Below, piece after piece: positions 50,186-59,400 of a stretch of 64,000 nt of DNA; within the stretch, counting starts at the first letter, position 1, and each line of letters opens with the position of its first letter. This DNA is from M3007 sp044226205 (GTDB lineage Bacteria; Bacteroidota; Bacteroidia; Chitinophagales; Saprospiraceae): contig JBGAHL010000003.1 in the NCBI GenBank assembly GCA_044226205.1, positions 62,001-126,000 on the forward strand, given 5' to 3'. Both the position numbers and the translations under genes were made by a program. Below the pieces are notes generated by a model, which had not been told where the DNA came from, made no database searches, and saw only the letters and a program-made list of their open reading frames with translations.

Positions 50186-51730
50186 ATGCATACGCACGAC
50201 CGCGCATTTCTGCTTATTCTCGACGGTTGGGGCCTCGGACAGGTCCCGAAAGCCGACGCCATTCGCCAGGCCAACACTCCTTTTATGGACAGTCTGATGC
50301 AACTTTACCCGCACAGCACGCTGGTTACGTTTGGTGAAGAAGTCGGGCTCCCCGAAGGACAAATGGGTAACTCGGAAGTCGGTCACCTCAACATCGGGGC
50401 CGGGCGCATCGTGTGGCAGGAACTGGCGCGGATCAATCGGGATATTCGCGACCGGGCGCTGCATCAGAACGCGGTCTTGCTTGCCGCCCTCGATCATGCC
50501 CGCGAGCAAGGCAAAGCCGTGCATTTTCTTGGACTGGTATCCGACGGCGGCGTCCACTCGCACATCGAGCACCTGAAAGCGCTTTGCGACATTGCCGTAG
50601 AACGCGGGTGTACGCAAACTTTTATCCACGCTTTTACCGACGGCCGCGATTGCGATCCCAAAAGCGGGGCAGGTTTTATGGAAGATTTGCTCGCACACCT
50701 GGCCGGCAAGCCGGTGGCCGTGGCCTCGGTGATCGGCCGGTATTATGCCATGGACCGCGACAAGCGCTGGGAGCGGGTAAAACTCGCCTACGACCTGCTG
50801 GTAAACGGCCAGGGTAAAATGGTGTCCGATATTCCGGCCGCGATTCGCCAATCGTATGCCGAAGGCGTCACCGATGAGTTTTTGCAACCGATGGTGGTCA
50901 GCCGCGACGGGCATCCCACTGCGGTCATTCAGCCCGACGACGTGGTCATTTGTTTCAATTTCCGCACCGACCGGCTTCGCCAACTGACCCAGGTGTTGAC
51001 CCAGGAGGACATGCCTGATTTCGGGATGCACACCCTGCCTTTGTACTACGTCACCATGGCGCGGTACAGCGACAGTTTTAAAAATGTCGGGGTGATTTAT
51101 GAAAAAGACGACGTAGCTATGACCATCGGAGAGGTGGTCGCACGTGCCGGCAGGACCCAGGTTCGCATTGCCGAAACGGAAAAATACCCGCACGTCACGT
51201 TCTTCTTTTCCGGGGGGCGTGAACAGATGTTCGACGGAGAGCGCCGCCTGCTGATTCCTTCGCCCAAGGTGGCGACCTACGATTTACAACCCGAAATGAG
51301 CGCCTACGGGATCACCGAGGCGATCATGAACGACATTCAGGACAATACGCCCGACTTTATTTGCCTCAATTTTGCCAATACCGACATGGTGGGACACACG
51401 GGTGTTTTTGAAGCGGCCATGAAGGCGGCCGAGGCGGTAGATCAGTGCCTGAGCCAGATCATTCCGAGAGCGCTTGCTCACAATTATGCGTGCATTCTGA
51501 TTGCCGATCACGGCAACTCCGATTACATGATCAACGAGGACGGGACGCCCAACACGGCGCACACCAAAAACCCCGTGCCTTGCGTGCTGGTCAGTAAAAA
51601 ACTGGGCGACACCGTGCGTTTGCGCAACGGCCGCCTGGCCGACGTGGCGCCCACACTGCTCGATTTGCTCGGCATCCCGCAGCCGGCAGAAATGACCGGT
51701 AAAAGTCTGATCGAAGATATCAATCCTTGA
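50186..51730 (+). CDS. gpmI: 2,3-bisphosphoglycerate-independent phosphoglycerate mutase
   Basis: 514 residues, the usual length, from the ATG at 50186 (MHTHDRAFLLILDGWGLGQV); the open upstream frame lies in the inverted-repeat leader. Interconverts 3- and 2-phosphoglycerate in glycolysis using two Mn ions. Metal-binding Asp13 in LDGWG, catalytic Ser63 in GQMGNSEVGHLNIGAGR, and the C-terminal NFANTDMVGHTG and ADHGNSDYM ligands are intact. Its 3' end overlaps the convergent T9SS gene by 11 nt. Confidence 0.97.
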   Translation: MHTHDRAFLLILDGWGLGQVPKADAIRQANTPFMDSLMQLYPHSTLVTFGEEVGLPEGQMGNSEVGHLNIGAGRIVWQELARINRDIRDRALHQNAVLLAALDHAREQGKAVHFLGLVSDGGVHSHIEHLKALCDIAVERGCTQTFIHAFTDGRDCDPKSGAGFMEDLLAHLAGKPVAVASVIGRYYAMDRDKRWERVKLAYDLLVNGQGKMVSDIPAAIRQSYAEGVTDEFLQPMVVSRDGHPTAVIQPDDVVICFNFRTDRLRQLTQVLTQEDMPDFGMHTLPLYYVTMARYSDSFKNVGVIYEKDDVAMTIGEVVARAGRTQVRIAETEKYPHVTFFFSGGREQMFDGERRLLIPSPKVATYDLQPEMSAYGITEAIMNDIQDNTPDFICLNFANTDMVGHTGVFEAAMKAAEAVDQCLSQIIPRALAHNYACILIADHGNSDYMINEDGTPNTAHTKNPVPCVLVSKKLGDTVRLRNGRLADVAPTLLDLLGIPQPAEMTGKSLIEDINP

Positions 51731-53255
51731 TAAATGTGCCGGCGAATACCCGGCCCTCGCAACTCAGGCGGAAGGCGTACAACCCTGGCGCCCAGCGGCT
51801 TGCATCGAGCGCCCAACGCGCTTCCCCGGCTGAAAATGCCTGCTCGGGAAGTACCGCGACGCGTTGCCCGAGACTGTTGAACACGATTCCCGAAACCATG
51901 CGGGCCGATCCCGCAGTCGTGATTTGCACAACGACCTGATCCACAACAGGATTGGGGAAAACCTTGATTTCGGTAGTCGGGAGCGTATTTTCATCCGTTC
52001 CCACCGACGACAACATACTGCCGAAGGCGCGGTAGTCGTCCTTTTCAAACACGCCGCCACTCATTATCAATTGGCCGGGAGCGTCGTAGTTGTAGAGTTT
52101 GTAGTAGCCGTTGCCATAATTGCAGCACATCCCGTCGCCATACGCGTCGACAAACTGGAGTGAATAGCAGCCCGGGGCAGGAAGGTTGAGGATTTCGTTG
52201 ATGACCGTGTTGCTGCTGTACGTGCCGGGCCCGTTGGGCGGACTTCCCGGAAAAGCGCCTCCACCATCGGGTCCAACCGCGGTGTTGCCGCCCTGATCGA
52301 TGATGATGCCCTGCTCGTTGCGCAGCGCCCAATAGGTTTCGTTGCCGTATTGGTCCGTTTTTATTTTTAACAAAATCTGCTGATCATCAAACTCTTGTGC
52401 GTTGATAAAAATATCGATGTGCTGGTTGTTGGTCGAATCTTCATCGATCGAAAGCGCATTGATGGATTGCAGGCTGGCGGTCAGCGTACCCGGCTGATCG
52501 AGCACGAGATTGTCGAACACGAGGGTTGCTTCGCCGTAAACCGGCAGGTTGCCATTCCATTGCAGTGTCTGGATCACGCTGTTGTTCCAGCGCAGCTGAA
52601 TAGCCGCATCGGTGAGCGCATTGTTGCCCAGATTGATCAATGAAAAAGAGGGGGCAAGATTCAGGTGGTCACAAATTTCGTGCAGGTTGGAGCCTGTCGT
52701 GTAGTCATAAAGGCCCGCGTTGTTGTTGCCGAAAGCGACCGGGCAGGTCTGGGCTTTTTCCCAAAGTTCGTCGGCGTTCAGCTGGTTGACCTCGTAGGTT
52801 TTTTTATTCGGGCAAATGATAAAAATGGTGGGGTAGTAGCTGATTTGAAAAGCATCGGCGATGCTGGCATTATCAATAAAGGGGAAATCGGTGCCTGCCA
52901 CCCAGTTGCCCGGGGTGTATTCGCTGCATCCGGCCTGGCCGTAGAGGCAATTGACCTCGGTATTGGGGTCGCCTTCGATAAAGAATACCCGCAGCCGGTC
53001 GTCGCCGGCAGGGCCATGGGCGGCGTAGAGGTTTTGCAGGGCATGTCCGTTGTGGTAGGTCCAGCAGGGAGGGCACCAGGTGGCTGAAATTTCGAGCACG
53101 ACGATTTTGTCGTCGGCCAGCAGGTCGTAGAGGTGCCAGCTCTGGCCGTTGATGTCCTGCGCCATGAAGTCGGGCGCAATGGCGCCGTCGGGCAATTGAG
53201 CTGCCAGGCGAAAGGAAAACGCCAGAAATAAGGCAAAAACCAGCCGTTTTGTCAT
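51720..53255 (-). CDS. Secreted thioredoxin-fold protein with T9SS sorting domain
   Basis: 511 residues starting MTKRLVFALFLAFS with a signal peptide ending near LAAQ; a longer in-frame TTG start is unlikely. Residues 20-180 form a TlpA/AhpC-like thioredoxin domain with the redox motif ATWCPPCWTYHNG. A beta-rich middle region (GDGMCCNYGNGYYKLYNYD) follows, then a type A T9SS sorting domain (KVFPNPVVDQVVVQI ... APGLYAFRLSCEG). It is presumably exported across the outer membrane, where a CPPC redox domain would act on surface proteins or serve as a binding fold. Convergent with gpmI. Confidence 0.85.
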   Translation of the reverse strand: MTKRLVFALFLAFSFRLAAQLPDGAIAPDFMAQDINGQSWHLYDLLADDKIVVLEISATWCPPCWTYHNGHALQNLYAAHGPAGDDRLRVFFIEGDPNTEVNCLYGQAGCSEYTPGNWVAGTDFPFIDNASIADAFQISYYPTIFIICPNKKTYEVNQLNADELWEKAQTCPVAFGNNNAGLYDYTTGSNLHEICDHLNLAPSFSLINLGNNALTDAAIQLRWNNSVIQTLQWNGNLPVYGEATLVFDNLVLDQPGTLTASLQSINALSIDEDSTNNQHIDIFINAQEFDDQQILLKIKTDQYGNETYWALRNEQGIIIDQGGNTAVGPDGGGAFPGSPPNGPGTYSSNTVINEILNLPAPGCYSLQFVDAYGDGMCCNYGNGYYKLYNYDAPGQLIMSGGVFEKDDYRAFGSMLSSVGTDENTLPTTEIKVFPNPVVDQVVVQITTAGSARMVSGIVFNSLGQRVAVLPEQAFSAGEARWALDASRWAPGLYAFRLSCEGRVFAGTFIKD

Positions 53256-53398
53256 GGTATGTTGATGTAAGCAACCGGGGGGAGAACAAGACTTTCCGGC
53301 ACTACGAACAAAATTAGGCCGGGAAGCGCAGCTAAGATGGCTTAGCAGGGCGGAATATTCCAAAGCTTGCCAATCGCAGACATTTTGCTGCCTGCGGC

Positions 53399-53806
53399 TC
53401 AGGCCGGGAATTCGACAAAATTGCGGGGCGTTTCGAACAGCCGGACGTGCAAATCGAGGTGAGCGGGTAGTTCTGCACGCAGAATTTTCCAGATGACGAT
53501 AGCGATATTTTCAGCCGTCGGATTGAGGTTTTTGAACTCCTGTGTGTCGATGTTCAGGTTTTTATGGTCAAAACGGTGCTCAATCTGATCGCGAATCAGG
53601 TCGGCCAGCCAGCCCAGATCGACCACCATGCCCGTCTCGGCATCCACTTCTCCCGCTACCCTGACTTCCAGTTCATAGTTGTGCCCGTGGTAGTTGGGTA
53701 AATTGCACAAACCGAACACTTCCCGGTTTTTTTCCTCCGGCCAGGCCGGGTTGTTCAGGCGGTGGGCAGCATTGAAATGGGCACGACGAATAACAGCAAC
53801 TTTCAC
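53399..53806 (-). CDS. 6-pyruvoyl-tetrahydropterin synthase / QueD family protein
   Basis: 135 residues from a GTG start at 53806, giving VKVAVIRRAHFNAAHRLNNP; a longer TTG-initiated form would overlap a weak -7-like element (53835-53842). Zinc ligands are His in AHFNAAHR and the two His of NYHGHNYELEV; the active-site Cys is in FGLCNLPNYHGH. The Cys-to-HGH spacing and sequence resemble eukaryotic-type PTPS. It makes either 6-carboxy-tetrahydropterin (queuosine) or a tetrahydropterin. No other queuosine gene is nearby. Confidence 0.85.
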   Translation of the reverse strand: MKVAVIRRAHFNAAHRLNNPAWPEEKNREVFGLCNLPNYHGHNYELEVRVAGEVDAETGMVVDLGWLADLIRDQIEHRFDHKNLNIDTQEFKNLNPTAENIAIVIWKILRAELPAHLDLHVRLFETPRNFVEFPA

Positions 53807-53971
53807 GATTGAGTGGTTGTGGAATGGAACGATTGGAAGGTACTTCAATAACTTTGTGTCGGAAAAAAGGTTTTGCCTTCGATCGTAAAATCCGGTAATG
53901 TTCTGAAAAGTGTGTCAAACATAAGATGTTACCGGACCAGATCGTTCAATCGCCTGCTCCATCTCTTTCTC

Positions 53972-55081
53972 ATGCAATTTTCTTCAGTAATTGGTCAGCA
54001 GCGAACGAAGGCTTTCCTCGCGCAATTGCACGCCGGGGGGCGGGTGCCGCACGCGTTGTTATTTCTTGGCGCCACGGGGAGCGGCAATCTGGCGCTGGCC
54101 ACGGCTTTCGCGCAGTTGTTGCAATGCGAGCAGCCGGTCCACGGCGATTCCTGCGGGCAATGCGGCGCTTGCCGGAAGGCGGCGCAGTTTGCGCACCCCG
54201 ATATTCATTTCTCCTACCCGACCATCGGCACCAATGCTGTCAGCACGGATTTTATAAAACCCTGGCGGGCAGCCCTGGCTGAAAACCCCTATTTTGATGC
54301 CAACGGCTGGCTGCAGCGCATCGGCGCCGAAAACAAACAGGGCAATATCAACAAGGAGGAATGCAATGCCATTATCAAAAAACTCAGCCTGAAAGCCTTC
54401 GAAGGGCGTTACAAAATCCTGCTGATGTGGCTGCCCGAATACCTCGGAAAGGAGGGCAACCGACTGCTCAAACTGATCGAAGAACCGCCGGAGCAGACCA
54501 TTTTTTTGCTGTGCGCTGAAAATCAGGACCTTATTCTCAATACCATTCTCAGCCGCTGCCAGTTGGTCAAAACAGATACCCTGACCGACGAAAATATCCT
54601 GCAGGGCCTGCGCCAGTGGCGCGGCATCGAGGGCGCCCGGGCGCAGCAGATTGTCCTTTTGTCCGACGGCGATTTCGGGCAGGCGCTTATCCTTGCCGAC
54701 AATCCGGCCAACGACGACGCACGGCTTTTGCTCGACTGGCTTCGCAAATGCTGGCGCGGCAGCGGTCCCGAGTTGCTGCGCTGGACCGACGAGTTTGCCC
54801 GCCTTGGACGAGAGAACCAGAAACAGTTTTTGCAGTACGGGCTTCATTTTTTCCGCGAACTGATGCCCATCATGGCCGGCAGCCAAACCCCGCTCCGACT
54901 TCCTGAAGAAGAACTGGTCTCGGCCCAAAACATCGCCAAAGTGCTCAACCTGGACAAACTCATGCAACTCTCCGAGTTGTTCAACGACAATATTTATTTC
55001 ATCGAACGCAACGCCAACCCCAAAATTCTTGTCCTGGATACAGCGATCCGTATTCACAGGATCATGAAATCGACAACATGA
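53972..55081 (+). CDS. holB: DNA polymerase III subunit delta'
   Basis: 369 residues from the ATG at 53972 (MQFSSVIGQQRTKAFLAQL). It is a clamp-loader subunit with an AAA+ fold: a degenerate Walker A in GATGSGN (Lys replaced by Asn, as expected for the non-hydrolysing delta'), the four-Cys zinc module (Cys52, 61, 64, 67), EEPPEQTIFLL, and the SRC motif (ILSRCQLVK). It is followed by a small membrane protein (4-nt overlap) and a RicT homologue, the same HolB-YaaT neighbourhood known in Firmicutes. Confidence 0.92.
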   Translation: MQFSSVIGQQRTKAFLAQLHAGGRVPHALLFLGATGSGNLALATAFAQLLQCEQPVHGDSCGQCGACRKAAQFAHPDIHFSYPTIGTNAVSTDFIKPWRAALAENPYFDANGWLQRIGAENKQGNINKEECNAIIKKLSLKAFEGRYKILLMWLPEYLGKEGNRLLKLIEEPPEQTIFLLCAENQDLILNTILSRCQLVKTDTLTDENILQGLRQWRGIEGARAQQIVLLSDGDFGQALILADNPANDDARLLLDWLRKCWRGSGPELLRWTDEFARLGRENQKQFLQYGLHFFRELMPIMAGSQTPLRLPEEELVSAQNIAKVLNLDKLMQLSELFNDNIYFIERNANPKILVLDTAIRIHRIMKSTT

Positions 55082-55338
55082 ACACACAACAACTCAGCCG
55101 CCTTGGCGGTATTTTTTTGCTCAATATTCTGGTCGGCATCGGCGCGTACTTCGTCGCCTTGCAGTTCAACGACGGCCGACTCGACGGCGCAGAGTATGGC
55201 GCAATTTTTCTTGCCATGGCCCTGCCTAATTTGCTGATCGGTGGCGTTTTACGATTGTTTCGGCCCGAGATCGGCCGTTATTTTTTGCGCACCGCCGTCA
55301 TCTGGTTATTCGTTGGCATCGCGCTGATCGCTTTTTAA
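55078..55338 (+). CDS. Small three-helix membrane protein
   Basis: 86 residues with three hydrophobic segments (about 8-27, 40-60 and 65-86). The ATG overlaps the holB stop (ATGA), indicating translational coupling. No family recognised. Probably an inner-membrane protein; the gene is short but its position and composition support it. Confidence 0.65.
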   Translation: MNTQQLSRLGGIFLLNILVGIGAYFVALQFNDGRLDGAEYGAIFLAMALPNLLIGGVLRLFRPEIGRYFLRTAVIWLFVGIALIAF

Positions 55339-55496
55339 TCGCGGCTTTTTAAGCGGTTTTTGCCTTTTTTTCGCCGAGGAGAAAGCCCTCCGGTAAAAAA
55401 ATCACAACATCTGTGCGCAAAGCGGGCACTTTCCACCGCGCTTTTGTGACCTTTGTGGCGCAAAAACAATATCTCCCTTCACCGAAACTCCATCAC

Positions 55497-57143
55497 ATGG
55501 GCTGCATAGGCTGTTCCTGTTCTACCGGAAAAGACGCCGTCGCGGGCTGCCGAACCAACGGCGGTTGCGCTTCCGGCGGCTGCAACCGGCATAATACCTA
55601 CGATTGGATTACCGCGGCCGGCATCACAGATGCACGGCCTTTCGATATCGTCGAAGTGAGCTTTAAAAACGGCTCGCGCAAGGAATTTTTTAAAAATCCT
55701 TCTTTTACCCGCACCATAACCGGCGACTGGGTAGTGGTCGAGTCGGCCACCGGCGGCTTTGACGTAGGTAAAATTTCACTCTCCGGCGAGCTGGTGCGCC
55801 TTCAAATGAAACGCAAGCGCATTCGTCCCGACGCCCGCCTCCAGCAGGTGGTGCGCAAAGCCCACGAACGCGACCTCGAACGCCTCGACGAAGTGCGCCA
55901 GCAGGAACGCGACGTCATGATCCGCGCCCGCGCCATTGCCCGCACCCTCGACCTGAACATGAAAGTGGGCGACGTGGAATTTCAGGGCGATGGCCGTAAA
56001 TGCACTTTTTACTACACGGCCGACGGCCGCGTCGATTTCCGTGAGCTGATCCGTCACTACGCGCGGGAGTTCAAGGTGAAAATTGAAATGCGGCAGATCG
56101 GCGCCCGTCAGGAGTCGGCGCGCATCGGCGGCCTGGGCAATTGCGGCCGCGAACTCTGCTGCTCCACCTGGCTATCCGAGTTTAAAAGCGTGAATACCGC
56201 GGCAGCCCGTTACCAAAATCTGGCGATCAATCAGACCAAACTATCCGGCATGTGCGGCCGCCTCAAATGCTGCCTCAACTACGAGCTGGATACCTATATC
56301 GACGCGCTGGAGGATTTCCCCGACCGCGCTGAAAAAATGCGCACCGCCGCCGGCCTGGCTATTTTGATCAAAACCGACGTGTTCAAGCGGCTGATGTACT
56401 ACACCTATGCCGAAAATCGCGGCAAGCTGTTTATCCTGCACGTCGATCAGGTCTGGGATGCGTTGGACATGATCAAACGCGGCGAAATGCCCGGCAGCCT
56501 GGAAGACATTCTGGCTATGGCGCCTCCGCCCGACGAAGTCGAGGACGACGAGCCCGATTTCGAAAGCGTGGACAATGTGATCCAGTTGCCCGTTGAAAAA
56601 CGCAAAAAGAAGAAAAAGAAGAAGAAAAGCGCACGGGCTGGTCAAAGTGTCGCCGCCGCCGTGGAAAAAGAAGACCGTCAGGCAACCGGCAATCAGCGCT
56701 CCGGCGGAGGCCCGCAACGACCCAGAGACAAAGGGAGCAACCGGCCTTCAAACGACCAGCGCCAGCAACAAAAACCACCCCAAGGAAAAGGTGGCGGTGG
56801 CAACCGTCCGCCGGAAAACAAGCCGGATCAACGCCGCAACGAGCAACGCCAACAACGTCCTCCTGAAAATCGTCAGGAAAATCGCCCGGAAAATCGTCAA
56901 GAGAATCGTCCCGACAATCGTCAGGAGAATCGCCAAGACAACCGCCCTGACAATCGTCAAAACAACAACCGTCAGGAAAACCGGCCCGACACCCGTCCGC
57001 AGGAACCGCGTCCGCAACAACCGAAGGATGCCGAGCCCCAACTCCCGCAATCGACGGAACAAGGCGACAACAAAAATCGCGACAACAACCGCCGGCGCGA
57101 CAAACGCCGCTTCAAAGGCAAAGGCCCGAACAAAAAAGATTGA
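55497..57143 (+). CDS. ricT: RicT (YaaT)-like PSP1 domain protein with long disordered tail
   Basis: 548 residues from the ATG at 55497 (MGCIGCSCSTGKD). A Cys-rich N-terminus (about eight Cys in the first 35 residues) is followed by the PSP1 domain with LGNCGRELCCSTWLSEF and MCGRLKCCLNYELD, the Fe-S-related Cys motifs of RicT. From about residue 400 it changes to a Lys block (KKKKKKKK) and then Asn/Arg/Gln/Pro repeats (ENRQENRPDNRQ). In Bacillus RicT acts in the Y-complex for mRNA maturation. Neighbourhood with holB supports orthology. The tail has no counterpart known to me. Confidence 0.88.
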   Translation: MGCIGCSCSTGKDAVAGCRTNGGCASGGCNRHNTYDWITAAGITDARPFDIVEVSFKNGSRKEFFKNPSFTRTITGDWVVVESATGGFDVGKISLSGELVRLQMKRKRIRPDARLQQVVRKAHERDLERLDEVRQQERDVMIRARAIARTLDLNMKVGDVEFQGDGRKCTFYYTADGRVDFRELIRHYAREFKVKIEMRQIGARQESARIGGLGNCGRELCCSTWLSEFKSVNTAAARYQNLAINQTKLSGMCGRLKCCLNYELDTYIDALEDFPDRAEKMRTAAGLAILIKTDVFKRLMYYTYAENRGKLFILHVDQVWDALDMIKRGEMPGSLEDILAMAPPPDEVEDDEPDFESVDNVIQLPVEKRKKKKKKKKSARAGQSVAAAVEKEDRQATGNQRSGGGPQRPRDKGSNRPSNDQRQQQKPPQGKGGGGNRPPENKPDQRRNEQRQQRPPENRQENRPENRQENRPDNRQENRQDNRPDNRQNNNRQENRPDTRPQEPRPQQPKDAEPQLPQSTEQGDNKNRDNNRRRDKRRFKGKGPNKKD

Positions 57144-57154
57144 ACTGATTTGAT

Positions 57155-58561
57155 ATGAAATACGACGTTATCGTCATTGGCTCCGGCCCCGGCGGCTATG
57201 TCGCCGCTATTCGCTGCGCCCAGCTCGGCCTGCGCACGGCCATCATCGAACGCTACCCCAATCTGGGCGGCACCTGCCTCAACGTAGGCTGCATTCCGTC
57301 CAAAGCCCTGCTCGATTCCTCCGAACACTACCACAATGCCCACGAGCGCTTCAAAACGCACGGTATCGAAGTAAGCGGCCTCAAAATCAACTGGACCCAG
57401 ATGGTACAACGCAAAAACGGGGTTGTACTGGAAAACAACAAAGGGGTGGAGTTTTTGATGAAAAAGAACAAAATCGAGGTCTTTCACGGCCACGGTTCTT
57501 TTGTCGGCAAAAACCTGATCCGTGTGATGCAAGCGGATGGAACCAGTGTCGATCTTGAAACAGATCGCACGATCATCGCTACCGGCTCGAAACCCATCGT
57601 GCCCGCCAATTTCAACTACGACAAAAAACGCGTCATTACCAGCACCGAAGCGCTCAACCTCGACAAGATTCCCGGCTCTCTGCTGGTCATCGGCGGCGGG
57701 GTCATCGGCCTCGAACTGGGCAGTGTGTATGCGCGCCTCGGCACTCAAGTGACGGTCGTCGAATACCTCGACCGCATTCTGCCCGGCATGGATGCCGACT
57801 GCAGCCGCGAACTCCAAAAATCCCTGAAAGGGCTGGGCTTCCAGTTTCACCTTCGCCACGCCGTTACCTCGGTAAAAGCAGGTAAAAACGGCGTAAAAGT
57901 GACGGCTCAAAGCCGCGACGACGAATCCAAAGTGCTGAACCTCGACGTGGATTATTGCCTCGTCGCAATCGGCCGCCGACCCTACACCGACAATCTGGGG
58001 CTGGAAAACATTGGCATTACACTCGATGAAAAAGGCCGAATTCCCGTCAACGAGCACCTTGAGACTTCGGTCTCCGGCGTTTATGCCATCGGCGATGTGG
58101 TGCGCGGCGCCATGCTGGCCCACAAAGCCGAAGAGGAAGGTGTTTTCGTGGCTGAAACCATTGTCGGTCAAAAACCGCACATTCACTACCACCTCATCCC
58201 CGGGGTGGTGTACACCTGGCCCGAAGTGGCATCCGTCGGCTACACCGAAGATCAACTCAAGGAAGCGGGTACGCCGTACAAATCCGGCAAATTTCCGTTC
58301 CGCGCACTCGGCCGCGCCCGCGCCAGCATGGACCTCGACGGCATGGCGAAAGTGCTGGCTCATGCTGAAACCGACGAAATTCTCGGCGTTCACCTCGTGG
58401 GCGCCCGCGCAGCCGATTTGATCGCAGAAGCCGTCGCGCTCATGGAATTCCGTGCGTCAGCAGAAGATGCCACGCGGATGAGCCATGCGCACCCGACCTA
58501 TGCCGAGGCCTTCAAGGAAGCTGCGCTGGCTGCTACCGGCAACCGCGCAATTCACATGTAA
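57155..58561 (+). CDS. lpdA: Dihydrolipoyl dehydrogenase (E3)
   Basis: 468 residues. FAD-binding IGSGPGGYVAAIRCAQLG at the start, redox pair Cys41/Cys46 in GGTCLNVGCIPSK, NAD-binding VIGGGVIGLELGSVYARLG, YAIGDVVRGAMLAHKAEEEG, and the C-terminal base MSHAHPTYAEAFKEAALA. It reoxidises lipoamide in pyruvate/2-oxoglutarate dehydrogenase or glycine cleavage complexes. No E1 or E2 genes are near. It starts 11 nt after the ricT-like gene and ends before a bidirectional terminator. Confidence 0.97.
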   Translation: MKYDVIVIGSGPGGYVAAIRCAQLGLRTAIIERYPNLGGTCLNVGCIPSKALLDSSEHYHNAHERFKTHGIEVSGLKINWTQMVQRKNGVVLENNKGVEFLMKKNKIEVFHGHGSFVGKNLIRVMQADGTSVDLETDRTIIATGSKPIVPANFNYDKKRVITSTEALNLDKIPGSLLVIGGGVIGLELGSVYARLGTQVTVVEYLDRILPGMDADCSRELQKSLKGLGFQFHLRHAVTSVKAGKNGVKVTAQSRDDESKVLNLDVDYCLVAIGRRPYTDNLGLENIGITLDEKGRIPVNEHLETSVSGVYAIGDVVRGAMLAHKAEEEGVFVAETIVGQKPHIHYHLIPGVVYTWPEVASVGYTEDQLKEAGTPYKSGKFPFRALGRARASMDLDGMAKVLAHAETDEILGVHLVGARAADLIAEAVALMEFRASAEDATRMSHAHPTYAEAFKEAALAATGNRAIHM

Positions 58562-58581
58562 ATCAATACGTTAAGGGAAAT

Positions 58582-58620
58582 AAAGGTGATTGGACGGACT
58601 TCGTTCAATCACCTTTTTTT
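58582..58620. terminator. Bidirectional terminator
   Basis: AAAGGTGATTG (58582-58592) pairs with CAATCACCTTT (58606-58616), with an inner ACG/CGT pair; T7 follows on the plus strand and TTTA on the minus strand. Shared by lpdA and the convergent RDD gene. Confidence 0.85.
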
Positions 58621-59368
58621 ATCGGGTCAGCACGATGTAGTCGCGCAGGAGGGTTTTGAGAAATTCCAGCCGGTTGAGCGGACGGGTCTCGATGTCGAGC
58701 AGAGGCATGAGGTGCGACACGATGTCTTCGATCACTTCCTCGTGGGCCTGGTTGGGGTAGCGCTGATAACGCGTGATAGCCGTTTTGATAAAAATCATGT
58801 CCTTTTCACTCAGGCGTCGAACCTGCGGGAAAACGGGTTGATAATTCTCGATGGAGGCGATGTTGAGAATGTCCTGAAGGCGAAAGTTGAACCGCGAGCC
58901 CTGAATTTTGATCACCGTGGTATTGGCCGCCATATCGCCCAGCCGTTGCGAGCGCGGCGTGGTTTTGATCAGCATGGCGCCGATCACACCAAAGGAAAAA
59001 ATCGAATCGACCAGATGCATGACCGCGCGCAGCAGCACGTCGCTCCACTCCGGGTCTTTGCCATCGAGCCGGACCACCTTGGTGCCCATGGCCATTTTGC
59101 CGGGCGATTGGCCCACGTTGAGGATTTCAAAAAGTATGTTGTAGAAAAAAAACAGGAGAAAGGGCAGCAGCACGATCAGCATCATCCAGCCCATGTTTTC
59201 GAAAATTTCATCCCCTCCGATGGTGCGGAAGATTTGAAAAAGGATAAACCACGCGATCATCACGATCAATACATCGAGGAGCCAGCCGATGATGCGTTCG
59301 CGCAGCAAGGCCAGTTCGTACTCGATGGTGACGTTTTGCGTCGTCGTGATGTCTATGGTTTTTGCCAT
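58619..59368 (-). CDS. RDD family membrane protein
   Basis: 249 residues. Three hydrophobic segments (about 28-45, 60-80 and 113-130) and the RDD pattern: ERIIGWLLDVLI, GQSPGKMAMGTKVVRLDG, RSQRLGDMAANTTV. A long cytosolic tail (about 160-249) follows, unusual for the minimal family. Members are sometimes Na+/H+ antiporter-like or of unknown role. It is the last gene of a minus-strand operon mlaE-dapD-RDD with short gaps. Confidence 0.85.
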   Translation of the reverse strand: MAKTIDITTTQNVTIEYELALLRERIIGWLLDVLIVMIAWFILFQIFRTIGGDEIFENMGWMMLIVLLPFLLFFFYNILFEILNVGQSPGKMAMGTKVVRLDGKDPEWSDVLLRAVMHLVDSIFSFGVIGAMLIKTTPRSQRLGDMAANTTVIKIQGSRFNFRLQDILNIASIENYQPVFPQVRRLSEKDMIFIKTAITRYQRYPNQAHEEVIEDIVSHLMPLLDIETRPLNRLEFLKTLLRDYIVLTR

Positions 59369-59400
59369 GATAATCAGGCTGTTGAGTGCTAATAACGGTC

